Part shown: positions 18,994 through 27,410 of the stretch, in pieces | How positions within the stretch are numbered: position 1 is the first letter of the stretch | Layout of the letters: each line of letters starts with the position of its first letter | Assembly (NCBI GenBank): GCA_016871615.1 | Contig: VHCX01000028.1 | Coordinates: 1 to 42,488 of the forward strand | Direction of reading: 5' to 3' | DNA length: 42,488 nucleotides | Source of the DNA: Verrucomicrobiota bacterium | GTDB taxonomy: Bacteria; Verrucomicrobiota; Verrucomicrobiia; Limisphaerales; UBA9464 | Program-made: the position numbers and the translations under genes | The notes under the pieces: model-generated | What the model saw: the letters and a program-made list of their open reading frames with translations, nothing else | What the model was told of the DNA's origin: nothing | The model's database searches: none

Positions 18994-19752
18994 ATGGCCA
19001 GGAAACCCAGATCCGCCAAGCCCACGACGGCGACCGACGCCGCGGTGCTCGTGCCCAAGGTCACCCCGAAGCGCTTCTTCGGCCTGGGCCTGCCGGGCAT
19101 CGAGGTCGAGAAGCTCTCCGGCAAGCTCATCGTGGTGGAGGGCGCCGACGGCTCGGGCCGTTCGACCCAAATCGCCCGGCTGGTGCAGTGGCTCGAGGCC
19201 TCGGGACACCACACGGTGCAGGTGGGGCTCAAGCGTTCGTCGCTGGTCAGCGAGGAGCTCGAGGCGGCCCAGCAGGGCAACATCCTCTCGCGCACCACGC
19301 TCTCGCTCTTCTACGCCACCGACTTCGCCGACCAGCTCGAGAACACCATCCTGCCGGCGCTGCGGGCGGGCTCGATGGTTTTGGCCGACCGCTACATCTA
19401 CACGCTGATGGCCCGAGACCTGGTGCGCGGCGTCAATGAGCAGTGGCTGCGGAACCTGTACGGCATCGCGCTGGTGCCCGACGCGGTGTTCTACCTGGAG
19501 GTCCGGCCCGAGAAGCTGGTGCAGCGGGTCTTCGCCAAGCAGCAGGCCCTCGACTACTGGGAGAGCGGCATGGACCTGGGCCTGTCGCGCGACATGTTCG
19601 ACAGCTTCCTGCAGTACCAGAGCCGCATGCGCGACACGTTCCGGCGGCTGCAGCGCCACTACGGCTTCGACCTCATCGACGCCGAGCGCCCGGTCGAGCG
19701 CATCAGCGTTGACCTGCAGACCAAGATCGAGACGGTGCTCGCCGGGGGCTGA
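18994..19752 (+). CDS. Thymidylate-kinase-like protein, second copy, P-loop Lys replaced by Arg
   Basis: 252 residues from ATG 18994. A GTG at 18982, overlapping the preceding stop as GTGA, would add four residues and would make the pair translationally coupled. It aligns by eye with the first copy along its length: P-loop region, ATDFAD, ADRYIYTLMARDLVRG and a shared GMDLGLS motif. An extra Lys/Pro-rich N-terminal stretch of about 40 residues precedes the P-loop. That loop reads VEGADGSGRSTQ, so the phosphate-binding Lys is Arg (residue 56). Catalysis may be altered or lost, and a regulatory or heterodimeric role with copy one is possible. Confidence 0.75.
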   Translation: MARKPRSAKPTTATDAAVLVPKVTPKRFFGLGLPGIEVEKLSGKLIVVEGADGSGRSTQIARLVQWLEASGHHTVQVGLKRSSLVSEELEAAQQGNILSRTTLSLFYATDFADQLENTILPALRAGSMVLADRYIYTLMARDLVRGVNEQWLRNLYGIALVPDAVFYLEVRPEKLVQRVFAKQQALDYWESGMDLGLSRDMFDSFLQYQSRMRDTFRRLQRHYGFDLIDAERPVERISVDLQTKIETVLAGG

Positions 19753-19848
19753 CGGCGCCAGAGCACCCCAGGGCCCGGCACCACAGGCCGACAACATGGG
19801 GGCCGACGACACCGGACCGACGACATGGGGGCCCGGCTGCCGGCTGGC

Positions 19849-21354
19849 CTACGGCGTGGGAGCCTTCGAGGCCCCCGGAGCGCCCGAGGCGCCCGAGGCG
19901 TCGGGACGGGGGGAGATCGACGGAGCCCGGGAGGCCGGGTTCGGAACCCCTGCCACCGGGGTGGCGTCTCCCCAGCGCACGAGGCCGAAGAACACTCCGT
20001 GGCGCGTGCCTTCAGGACCCGACTCCTGGCGCCACAGGTTCCACAGCAACGACCGGCTCCGCCGCCCGGTCCGGGCATCGTGCTCGTGGCGGTAGAGTGA
20101 CCAGAGGGGGCTCCACCCGCGGACGATGCCCTCGTTCGAGGGGAAGGCCCCCTCGGCCAGCGCCAGCACCTGCAGGCGTTCCCGGCCCTCCCGGTCGCGG
20201 GCGTGCTGGAACAGCGGCCAAAGCGCCCGGCGGCGGTACTCCGCCCCGGAGCGGCGGTCGCGCTCCGCAAGGTCCACCCAGAGGTAGAACACGCTGCGGG
20301 TCTGCTCGCGATCGAGGTCCTCGGCCAGCAGCCGCTTGTGGGTGTAGAAGGGCCACAGCACGAAGTCGCTCTGTTGCTCGGCGTTGGTGGCGCGGCCCCA
20401 GAGCGGCCAGAGCCGGCGCGCGTGTTTGCCGGGCCCATCGGCCCAGCCGACGAAGGGCCAGGGCGCGCCCCACTCGACAAACCCGCGCTCCCGGTCCTCG
20501 GTCCGGGTGAAGAACGGCCAGAGCACCGTGGTGTTGTCGCGGGGCTTGGACCGTTGCCGGGAGAAGAGCGGCAAGGCCATGGTGTTGGTGACCGGAGTCT
20601 CCGAGCCGATGCCCTGGCGGTCGGTGATCCAGAACGGCCAGGCGATGAAGCGTTTCTCGTGGCCGGGCACGACCTCGGGCAAGTCGCTCAAGGCGTTGGT
20701 CCGCACCAGCGGCGCCCGATGCTCCTGCCCGTAGAAGGGCCACACCTGCCAGCCTTCGGCCGCGCCGGAGCGCACGTGGACGAACGGGGCGAGGTAGTTG
20801 TCGGTGACCACGTCGCGCTTGCGGGTCCGGACCCAGAGCGGCATCGCGACGAAGCGGATCTCGTCGCGGAACAGGCGTCCCTGAAGATGGCCGTAGAACG
20901 GCACCAGCGCCCGGTACGACTCAGCCGGGTCGTCGGAGCGCTGGCTGAACCAGAACGGAAACAGCGTGAAGCGGTCCTTGTCCGGGCCGGCGTTGCCTTG
21001 GCCGCCGCTCCAGCTCACAAACTGCACCAGGTGGAACCGGTACTGCGAGCCGTACTGGTCGAACGACACCAGCGGGTAGAGGAACTCGGCCTGCGTGCGC
21101 TCGACGCCGGGCTCGTGCTGGTAGGACACCCAGGGCGAGAAGCCCCAACCCCACGCCTCCGGCGTCTGCTGCCAATGGAAGAAGGGCCCCAGCGCCTCGC
21201 CGCGATGCCCGGCGCGCAGCGTCAGCGGGAACTCCTCGGCCAGCGGCCCGAACCGCACCTCGATGCCGGGCTCCGCCAGCGCCGACACCCCACCCCCGCC
21301 GGCCAGCAGCAGGGCGGAAACCAGGGGCCTGAGGGCACGGAGCGGCTTCGTCAT
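19849..21354 (-). CDS. Exported protein with repeated WPF/LWP motifs
   Basis: 501 residues, starting at the ATG before a signal peptide (LLLAGGGGVSALAEP, cleavage near ALA). The mature protein repeats a short aromatic unit such as FPFWF, MPLWV, VWPFYG, AWPFWI, LWPFFT, LWPLWG, LWPFYT and LWPLFQ, each followed by charged residues and spaced tens of residues apart. This suggests amphipathic strands of a barrel or solenoid, but I know no named domain. The last 40 residues are Pro/Ala/Ser/Gly-rich and of low complexity. It converges with the tandem kinase genes. Function is unknown. Confidence 0.65.
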   Translation of the reverse strand: MTKPLRALRPLVSALLLAGGGGVSALAEPGIEVRFGPLAEEFPLTLRAGHRGEALGPFFHWQQTPEAWGWGFSPWVSYQHEPGVERTQAEFLYPLVSFDQYGSQYRFHLVQFVSWSGGQGNAGPDKDRFTLFPFWFSQRSDDPAESYRALVPFYGHLQGRLFRDEIRFVAMPLWVRTRKRDVVTDNYLAPFVHVRSGAAEGWQVWPFYGQEHRAPLVRTNALSDLPEVVPGHEKRFIAWPFWITDRQGIGSETPVTNTMALPLFSRQRSKPRDNTTVLWPFFTRTEDRERGFVEWGAPWPFVGWADGPGKHARRLWPLWGRATNAEQQSDFVLWPFYTHKRLLAEDLDREQTRSVFYLWVDLAERDRRSGAEYRRRALWPLFQHARDREGRERLQVLALAEGAFPSNEGIVRGWSPLWSLYRHEHDARTGRRSRSLLWNLWRQESGPEGTRHGVFFGLVRWGDATPVAGVPNPASRAPSISPRPDASGASGAPGASKAPTP

Positions 21355-21624
21355 GAACGGTCGAGGAAGGTCTCGCGCCCCCCGATGCGGGTCAAGGTGC
21401 GGGGGCTCGCCATGAACCACGCGTAAACACTTTTTTGGGGACCTCGGTCGGGCACTCCGAGCCGGAAGAGAGCGGGTTGGCGTCCGAACCTTCTACGAAG
21501 CGCCGTGCGCTACATCGAAGAGTTGGCACAGGGCTTGAGGTCTCAACTCAGCGGGGCGCGAGAGAACACCATCGTTTCTTACGCGTGGATTTGGGGCTCC
21601 TTGGAACAGCCACCGAAAGCAGGC
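21355..21624. other. Non-coding gap before the gene remnant
   Basis: About 270 bases, less GC-rich than the surroundings in part. A short plus-strand frame from 21505 (RYIEELAQGLRSQLSGAR...) is the only protein-like stretch, and it lacks recognisable homology or a clear start. No repeat or RNA gene was identified. Confidence 0.4.
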
Positions 21625-21876
21625 TTATTTTTCCGACGTTGGAAGGTCGGGCACCTCGATGCGGTCGCCGTCACGCAACCAGAAGGAGGCTGTGATCTCG
21701 GCGTCCGATCCATCGATGTTCTAGGTTTGGACACCCGTCGACCCCCGGCGCTCGATGCGCAGGTTGCGAAGGTCCGAGGTGGTGCGGAGCAGCGACGGCT
21801 GGCTGAGGGCTCCGTTCAGACTGAACGGTTCTTGCGCCTGCATGCCGAAGATCGATTTTTTGGTCTTCAGGGATCC
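21625..21876 (-). pseudogene. Fragment of a possible SLBB-type polysaccharide-export protein with an in-frame TAG
   Basis: Reading the minus strand gives SDLRNLRIERRGSTGVQT, then a TAG (21723-21721), then NIDGSDAEITASFWLRDGDR and IEVPDLPTSEK in the same frame, ending at TAA (21627-21625). The LRDGDRIEVP ending is typical of the SLBB domain of polysaccharide-export proteins. The sense continues across the TAG, so this looks like the 3' remnant of a gene, not a short ORF. No intact upstream part is present. It lies just downstream of the tRNA-Asp 3' end, a common site of integration and decay. Confidence 0.35.
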
Positions 21877-21973
21877 AACGATGGGCTCCGACGGTTTTGA
21901 CGGGCCGCAGGAACGGAGGGCTTTGACCCGTTCATGACCCGAAGGCGTTGGGCCGGGTGGATCGCGGGGCAAC

Positions 21974-21997
21974 AAAAAACCGGCTTCGGGGACCGGT
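21974..21997 (-). terminator. Rho-independent terminator of tRNA-Asp
   Basis: On the minus strand ACCGGT-CCCCGAA-GCCGGT forms a 6-pair stem (one G-T) followed by six T residues, 17 bases past the tRNA 3' end. Confidence 0.75.
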
Positions 21998-22013
21998 CTT
22001 CAGCGCGGGAAAG

Positions 22014-22090
22014 TGGCGGGAGTGGCGGGGCTCGAACCCGTAACCTCTGCCGTGACAGGGCAGCGCTCTAACCAGTTGAGCTACACCCCC
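22014..22090 (-). tRNA. tRNA-Asp (anticodon GTC)
   Basis: A 77-base cloverleaf folds by eye: acceptor GGGGGTG/CACTCCC with one G-T pair, D-stem GCTC/GAGC, anticodon arm CTGCC-CTGTCAC-GGCAG with anticodon GTC, and T-loop TTCGAGC. The T-stem has one outer A-C mismatch. The discriminator is G, as expected for Asp, and the CCA end is encoded. A terminator follows. Confidence 0.93.
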
Positions 22091-22106
22091 GCGTTGGGGA
22101 GCGGAA

Positions 22107-22134
22107 AGTCTTCGCAATGCACCCTCCCCGTCAA
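22107..22134 (-). promoter_or_regulatory. Promoter candidate for tRNA-Asp
   Basis: On the minus strand TTGACG (22134-22129) matches the -35 box at five of six positions and is followed after 16 bases by AAGACT (22112-22107), a weak -10. The implied start lies shortly before the tRNA 5' end. Confidence 0.4.
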
Positions 22135-22139
22135 CGATT

Positions 22140-22159
22140 TTGTCGGGAATCTTGTCGGG
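22140..22159. repeat. Direct repeat TTGTCGGG, 12-base period
   Basis: Two exact copies of TTGTCGGG (22140-22147 and 22152-22159) separated by AATC lie just upstream of the tRNA-Asp -35 box, where an activator or growth-rate regulator could bind. Confidence 0.3.
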
Positions 22160-22342
22160 CCATCCACCGCCGGGCGCCCGGTCGGGTCGGGGGGTGTCTG
22201 GCAATGGGACCACGCCCTGCAGGCAACCTGCCGGCAGAACCCGCCGCATGGCACGCCGCGCCAGGACCGGCCAGCGGAAGCCGATGAGGAAGCCGATGAT
22301 GGACAAGGCGGAACGTCGGACGAAAACTCCAAAGCCAATCCC

Positions 22343-23242
22343 ATGAATCCCGCACTGTGGCTCGGCCTCGTCTGCCTCTGGATCGGATCCCCTCTCCTCG
22401 GGGCCGACCCGAAGGATTCCACCCCACCGCCGAGCCAGGCCCCGGCCGCGACCGCCGCCACGAAGGCCGCCGCTCGCTCGCCATGGCCGGGCGGCCGCGA
22501 GGACCGCTGGCACGGGTTCGTGCGCCACCGGTTCACCGTGGAGGGCGCCACCACCGGCTGGGTCGTCAAGCCCCGTCAGGCCGCACCCGGCAAGCCCTGG
22601 ACCTGGTGCCTGGAATTCCCCGACGCCTTCACCGAACGGACCGGGGTGCTGCAACTGCTCGAGCAAGGCTTCCACCACGTGCACCTGGGGGTGGGCAACA
22701 CCTTCGGATCCCCACGGGCCCTGGAGCAGTTCGACGCCTTCTATGAGGCGCTTCGGCGCGGGGGGCTCGGGCCCAAGGCCGCCCTGGTGGGCATCAGCCG
22801 TGGGGGTCTCTACGCCTACCGCTGGGCGGCCCGGCATCCGGAACGGGTGGCCTGCATCTATGGCGATGCACCGGTGTGCGACTTCAAGAGCTGGCCCGGG
22901 GGCAAGGGCACGGGCAAGGGCAGCCCCGGCGACTGGACCCAACTGCAGCGCCATTACGGGTTCGCCACCGAGGCCGAGGCGCTGGCCTTCACGGGCAATC
23001 CCGTGGACCAACTCGCCCCGCTGGCCAAGGCGGGGGTCCGGCTCATCCATGTGGTCGGCGACACCGACGACGTCGTGCCCGTGGCCGAGAACACCGCGGT
23101 GGTGGCCTCCCGCTACCGGGCCCTTGGCGGCCGCATGGAGGTCATCCACAAGCCCGGCGTGGGCCACCATCCGCATGGTCTCGACGATCCGGCCCCGGCG
23201 GTGACCTTCATCCGCGGGAGCTTCGGCGACCAGGGACGTTGA
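22343..23242 (+). CDS. Exported alpha/beta-hydrolase
   Basis: 299 residues with a signal peptide (LWLGLVCLWIGSPLLGADP). The alpha/beta-hydrolase core shows the nucleophile elbow GISRGG (Ser152), an acid turn GDTDDVVP (likely Asp242) and the closing His in GVGHHPHG (His275 or 276). The length and single domain fit a small esterase or peptidase-like hydrolase acting in the periplasm. The substrate cannot be told from sequence. The ATG at 22343 was chosen because it opens the signal peptide; upstream in-frame sequence covers the tRNA. It stands alone between two tRNA genes. Confidence 0.8.
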   Translation: MNPALWLGLVCLWIGSPLLGADPKDSTPPPSQAPAATAATKAAARSPWPGGREDRWHGFVRHRFTVEGATTGWVVKPRQAAPGKPWTWCLEFPDAFTERTGVLQLLEQGFHHVHLGVGNTFGSPRALEQFDAFYEALRRGGLGPKAALVGISRGGLYAYRWAARHPERVACIYGDAPVCDFKSWPGGKGTGKGSPGDWTQLQRHYGFATEAEALAFTGNPVDQLAPLAKAGVRLIHVVGDTDDVVPVAENTAVVASRYRALGGRMEVIHKPGVGHHPHGLDDPAPAVTFIRGSFGDQGR

Positions 23243-23365
23243 GCCCGTCGCTAGAGTCTGGATCCGAAGACGGTCGGCGCCCGGTCAGGCAGCTCCCCGA
23301 TCGAGCCCAGGGAAGGCCTAGACCGATCCCGCGATCCACCGACACACCGCCCGCAGAACAAACTG

Positions 23366-23394
23366 TTGCCCCGCGGGGGGCGGGTTCCTAAAAT
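23366..23394 (+). promoter_or_regulatory. Promoter of tRNA-Arg
   Basis: TTGCCC (23366-23371) and TAAAAT (23389-23394) are spaced by exactly 17 bases, a good sigma70 match. The tRNA starts 13 bases after the -10 box. Confidence 0.65.
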
Positions 23395-23407
23395 CTGAAT
23401 CCACGTT

Positions 23408-23484
23408 GCGCGGGTAGCTCAATTGGATAGAGCGTCGGTCTCCGAAGCCGAAGGTTGTGGGTTCGACCCCCGCCCCGCGCACCA
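23408..23484 (+). tRNA. tRNA-Arg (anticodon CCG)
   Basis: A 77-base cloverleaf has a perfect acceptor stem GCGCGGG/CCCGCGC, D-stem GCTC/GAGC, anticodon arm TCGGT-CTCCGAA-GCCGA with anticodon CCG, T-loop TTCGACC, discriminator A and an encoded CCA. It reads the Arg codon CGG. Confidence 0.93.
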
Positions 23485-23561
23485 CTTCTTCCGCCAAATT
23501 CGCTTCCGCCGGATCCATTCCACCGCAGACCGATTCCCTCACGGACCTCGGTCGGGCCTGA

Positions 23562-24497
23562 TCACGGCGCGGAGGTGCGCCCTCGGGACAGTTCCCTGGC
23601 GAAGTCCGCCGGCATCCGCGGAGTAGCCCCCGCCCGGGTGCAGACGAAGTCGGCGACCCGATGGGCGATGCGAAGGATCTCTTCCGGCGGATCACCCCAC
23701 AACAAACCCAACGCCAGGGCCGCCGTGTAGCTGTCGCCCGCTCCCACCGTGTCCACCACCGGGAATGGCACCGGACTTCCGGTGAGAGGCCATGACACGC
23801 ACCGTCCGTCGAGCCACAAGCGACTCCCCCGGCCTCCGCGCGTCAGGGCCACGGCCCGAAGTCCGAACCGCTCGGCCAAACGGCCCAGGCACCGCTCTTC
23901 ATCGACCTCGGTCCAGCCCAGCAACCCGACCAACACCGGCAGTTCCTCGTCGTTGAGCTTGAGCACGTTGGCCATGTGCAGCGATGGCAGAATCACCGTA
24001 TGGGACCAGAACCGTTGGCGGAGGTTGATGTCGAATATCCGGAGCGCATCGGACCGGGTGGTCTGCAGCACACGCCCGATGGACTCGCGGGCCACCGGGT
24101 GTCGTTGGGCCAACGTCCCGAAACACACCGCGTCGGCCCTGGCCGCATCCCGCAACACCTCGCTGCTAGCCTCCAGGAAGTCCCAGGCCACCTCAGGATG
24201 GATGGTGTAGGCGGGCTGACCCGAGGGATCCAACGCGACGCTGACGGTGCCGGTGGGCGCGTCGGGATCGACGGAGACGCCCACCGTGGAAAGCCCCAAG
24301 CCGCCCAGGCGCTCCACGATGTCCCGGCCCAGGTCATCAGCACCCACCCGCGAGATCACCCTCCCCTCGGCTCCTAACGCATGGGCATGGTAGGCGAAGT
24401 TGGCCGGCGCCCCGCCCAACTGGCGGCCATCGGGCAGGAGGTCCCAAAGAACCTCCCCGAGGCCGATGCAACGGAAACGGCGGGATGCGGAGTTCAT
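23562..24497 (-). CDS. PfkB-family sugar kinase (fructokinase-like)
   Basis: 311 residues. The N-terminal substrate motif GGAPANFAYHAHALG and the C-terminal PfkB signature DTVGAGDSYTAALALG, which holds the anion hole and catalytic Asp, are both intact. DINLRQRFW marks the middle. This is the fructokinase-like subgroup, which phosphorylates free sugars with ATP in the cytoplasm. It is the last gene of the sugar transport operon, 29 bases after the permease, so it probably phosphorylates the imported sugar. The exact sugar is not determined. The ATG 24497 start is preferred over an upstream TTG overlapping the permease stop. Confidence 0.88.
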   Translation of the reverse strand: MNSASRRFRCIGLGEVLWDLLPDGRQLGGAPANFAYHAHALGAEGRVISRVGADDLGRDIVERLGGLGLSTVGVSVDPDAPTGTVSVALDPSGQPAYTIHPEVAWDFLEASSEVLRDAARADAVCFGTLAQRHPVARESIGRVLQTTRSDALRIFDINLRQRFWSHTVILPSLHMANVLKLNDEELPVLVGLLGWTEVDEERCLGRLAERFGLRAVALTRGGRGSRLWLDGRCVSWPLTGSPVPFPVVDTVGAGDSYTAALALGLLWGDPPEEILRIAHRVADFVCTRAGATPRMPADFARELSRGRTSAP

Positions 24498-24526
24498 GCA
24501 GGGCGACCCTCGGATGGATTGAGGGG

Positions 24527-25852
24527 TCAACGGATCCCGCGGCCCTGACGCAACCGGTCAAGCAGGACGGCGGCCAGGATCACCGATCCCAGCACCACCT
24601 TCTGGGTGTAGCTCTCGACGTTCGTCAGGTTCATGCCGTTCTGGATGACGGCGATGGTGAAGGCGCCGGTCAGCGTTCCCAGCATGCGACCCTCGCCGCC
24701 GCTCAGGCTGGTGCCACCCACCACCACGGCGGCGATCACATACAGTTCGTACATGTTGCCATAGGTCGGCGAGCCGCTCTTGAGCTGCGAGGCCATCACC
24801 ACCCCGCCCACCCCCGCCAACAGGCCGCTGGCCACGTAGGCGAATAGCAGCACCCGGCGAACCGGCACGCCCGAGAGCCGCGCCGCCTCGGCATTGCCGC
24901 CCACCGCGTAGAGGTACCGCCCGAGCTTCATCCGCGACATGAGCACGTGGGCCAGGGCGTACAGCACCAACATGAGCACCACGGCATTGGGCAGGCCCAG
25001 GAGGTCCGCGCCGCGTCCGAGCCAGACGAAGGCATCGGGGATCTGGTAGATCGATTGCCCCCGGGCCAGGATGTAGGCCAGCCCGCTGCCCACCAGCATC
25101 ATGGCCAGCGTCACGATGAAGGGCGGGATGGCAAAGCGGGTGATCATCAGGCCGGAGAAACCTCCGACGGCCCCACACGCCAGGATGGCCAGCAGGCACC
25201 CCAGCACCATGCCACCGGTCGAGGCGGCCACGCCCCCGGCCTGGTCCCGGATGAACCCCGCCGCCAGCACGGCCGACAACGCGATGAGGCTCCCGACGGA
25301 CAGGTCGATGCCGCCGGTGATGATCACCAGGGTCATGCCGACGGCGACGATGGCGATCACGGCGATCTGGTTGGCGATGTTCAGCAGATTCTCGGGCTTC
25401 AGGAAATTGGGCCACCGGTAGCTGGCGGGCATGATCACGCGAGGCGAGCCCAGCGACGGGAACTCGGAGGCCACGCTGGTGAGGACCCTCCAGCCTCCGG
25501 CCACGCGGGTGGCTGCGACCACGTCGATCGCCGAACCGGCCGCCTGGATCTTCTGCAGGGCCTCGCGCGCATCGCGTGGTTCCCCGGTCACCGACGCGAG
25601 GACCCGGGCACCCGCGGCCTCGAGGTCGCGCTCGACCCGTGCCGCGAAGGCCGCATCCCCGGGCTGGTCGCTGGCGGCGACCAACACGCGGGCCCCCGGT
25701 GGCATGGCCTTCAACGTGGCCTGGACCACCTGGGAGGCCGCGGCCTCGCCGGTGGGTGATTGCTCGCTGGTGGTCACCGCGCTGAAGAAGGCGCACAGAA
25801 GCACCAACACCAGGATCATGCCGTAGTCGGCCAGGAGGCGGCGGGTCTTCAT
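24527..25852 (-). CDS. RbsC-like ABC sugar permease with extra N-terminal insert
   Basis: 441 residues. The C-terminal 310 residues are a standard RbsC-type permease with eight to nine helices and the motif IITGGIDLSVGSLIALSAV; it closes with NVESYTQKVVLGSVILAAVL. The N terminus is unusual. After helix 1 (about 9-27) comes a hydrophilic stretch of about 100 residues (VVQATLKAMPPGARVLVAAS ... AVDVV-like pattern), probably periplasmic, before the next helix near 140. It resembles part of a periplasmic-binding fold. It forms the membrane pore with the neighbouring ATPase. ATG 25879, overlapping the ATPase stop, is an alternative start. Confidence 0.85.
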   Translation of the reverse strand: MKTRRLLADYGMILVLVLLCAFFSAVTTSEQSPTGEAAASQVVQATLKAMPPGARVLVAASDQPGDAAFAARVERDLEAAGARVLASVTGEPRDAREALQKIQAAGSAIDVVAATRVAGGWRVLTSVASEFPSLGSPRVIMPASYRWPNFLKPENLLNIANQIAVIAIVAVGMTLVIITGGIDLSVGSLIALSAVLAAGFIRDQAGGVAASTGGMVLGCLLAILACGAVGGFSGLMITRFAIPPFIVTLAMMLVGSGLAYILARGQSIYQIPDAFVWLGRGADLLGLPNAVVLMLVLYALAHVLMSRMKLGRYLYAVGGNAEAARLSGVPVRRVLLFAYVASGLLAGVGGVVMASQLKSGSPTYGNMYELYVIAAVVVGGTSLSGGEGRMLGTLTGAFTIAVIQNGMNLTNVESYTQKVVLGSVILAAVLLDRLRQGRGIR

Positions 25853-25871
25853 GGGTGGGGCGGCTACGGGG

Positions 25872-27410
25872 TCAGGCATGGGCCAAGCGGAGGATCTGCT
25901 CCTGGGTCGCCCGGGCCACGTCGGTGATCTCGCCGGTGATCCGGCCCCCGTGCATCACCAGGATCCGGTCGGCCATCCCCAGGACCTCCGGCAGCTCGGA
26001 GCTGATCACGACGATGGATTTGCCGACGGCGACCAGTTCATTCATCAGCAGGTAGATTTCGTGCTTCGCCCCGACATCGATGCCCCGGGTCGGCTCGTCG
26101 AAAATCAGCACCTCGCAGTCGTGGGCCAGCCACTTGGCCAGCACCACCTTCTGCTGGTTGCCGCCCGAGAGGTGTCCGACCCGCATCTCGGGGTCGGCCA
26201 GGCGGATGCGCAAGGCCGCGATGCAGCGGTCCAGCTCGGAGCGCTCGCGGCCATGCTGCACAACACCGCGCCGGCACCACCGCCGCAGGTTGGGCAGGCC
26301 GAAGTTCTCGCGGATGGAATGCCTCAGCACCAGGCCTTGGAGCTTGCGGTCCTCGGTCAAGAGCCCGATGCCCGCATCGATGGCGTCGCGCGGTGAACGG
26401 ATGTCGAGGACCCGTCCATCGAGCCGGATTTCCCCGGCATCCTTGGGATCGGCCCCGAACACGAGCCGGACGGTCTCGGTGCGCCCCGCTCCGACCAAGC
26501 CGGTCAGCGCCAGGATCTCGCCCCGGTGCGCCCGGAAGGACACGTCCCGGACGGCCGTTCCCCGGCGTAGGCCGAGGACTTCCAGCCGTGGACCGCCACG
26601 GGTCACCCGGCGGGACGGGAACTCCTGGTCGAGGGGTCGGCCCACCATGCGCTCGATCATCTCATCACGGGTGATCGCACCGATGGAGCGGTCGCAGACA
26701 GGCACCCCGTCGCGCAGGATGGTCACCCGGTCGGCGATGGTGAACACCTCCTCCAGCCGGTGACTGATGTAGAGGATCCCCAGACCCTGGGCCCGCAGTT
26801 CCCGCATGAGGACGAAGAGCTTCTCCACCTCGTGGGAGGTCAGCGCGGCCGTGGGCTCGTCCATCACCAGGATCCGGGCCCGGTGGATGAGGGCCTTGGC
26901 GATCTCGACCAACTGCTGCTGGGCGGTGCTGAGGAGGCGGCAGGGCACGTCCAGGTCCACATCGACACCCATCCGTTGGAACAGGGCCGAGGCCTGTTCC
27001 CGTTCCCGGCGACGGGCCAAGAAGCCGCCGGAGGTCTCCTCCTGCCCAAGGAAGATGTTCTCCACCGCCGTGAGCGCCGGGATCAAATGGAACTCCTGAT
27101 GGATCACCGCCACGCCGGCGGCCCGCGCTTCCTGCGGCGAGCGGACGACCCGGGCCATCCCGTCGATGGCCAGGGTGCCCGCATCGGCGGCCTCGGCCCC
27201 TCCGATGATCTTCATCAGGGTGCTCTTGCCCGCGCCGTTCTCGCCCAGCACCGCAAGGATTTCCCCGGCCTCCAGCCGCAGGTCGACCCCGCGCAGGGTC
27301 CGGACTCCGGGAAAGGACTTTTCGATCCCGCTCAGGGACAAGAGCGGCCGGTTCGTCGAATTCCGGGGATTCGGAGAACTTGGCGACACGGGCGGACTCG
27401 ACAGGCTCAT
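25872..27410 (-). CDS. RbsA-like ABC sugar transporter ATPase, two nucleotide-binding domains
   Basis: 512 residues with two ABC domains, as in RbsA/XylG. Domain one: Walker A GENGAGKST (56-64), signature LSTAQQQLVEIAKAL and Walker B ILVMDEPTAAL. Domain two has the degenerate Walker A GLVGAGRTE that is normal for this family, then LSGGNQQKVVLAKWL and VLIFDEPTRGIDVG. It powers uptake of a monosaccharide or similar small sugar. The start ATG overlaps the preceding AroE-like gene stop by four bases (ATGA), so translation is coupled. Confidence 0.92.
   Translation of the reverse strand: MSLSSPPVSPSSPNPRNSTNRPLLSLSGIEKSFPGVRTLRGVDLRLEAGEILAVLGENGAGKSTLMKIIGGAEAADAGTLAIDGMARVVRSPQEARAAGVAVIHQEFHLIPALTAVENIFLGQEETSGGFLARRREREQASALFQRMGVDVDLDVPCRLLSTAQQQLVEIAKALIHRARILVMDEPTAALTSHEVEKLFVLMRELRAQGLGILYISHRLEEVFTIADRVTILRDGVPVCDRSIGAITRDEMIERMVGRPLDQEFPSRRVTRGGPRLEVLGLRRGTAVRDVSFRAHRGEILALTGLVGAGRTETVRLVFGADPKDAGEIRLDGRVLDIRSPRDAIDAGIGLLTEDRKLQGLVLRHSIRENFGLPNLRRWCRRGVVQHGRERSELDRCIAALRIRLADPEMRVGHLSGGNQQKVVLAKWLAHDCEVLIFDEPTRGIDVGAKHEIYLLMNELVAVGKSIVVISSELPEVLGMADRILVMHGGRITGEITDVARATQEQILRLAHA

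Noticed and set aside
19787-19835. A near-duplicate short segment after the tandem kinases (CCGAC-ACATGGGGGCC type)
   Set aside because: Two imperfect copies in a small convergent gap of about 96 bases look like local duplication; no regulatory or coding role can be argued.
21425-21440. A T-run upstream of the WPF-repeat gene as a possible terminator
   Set aside because: No stable stem precedes the T-run on the plus strand, so it does not form a terminator hairpin.
21505-21900. A 131-codon plus-strand frame in the low-GC gap
   Set aside because: The first 40 residues look protein-like, but there is no ribosome site or recognisable domain and it runs against the remnant on the other strand.
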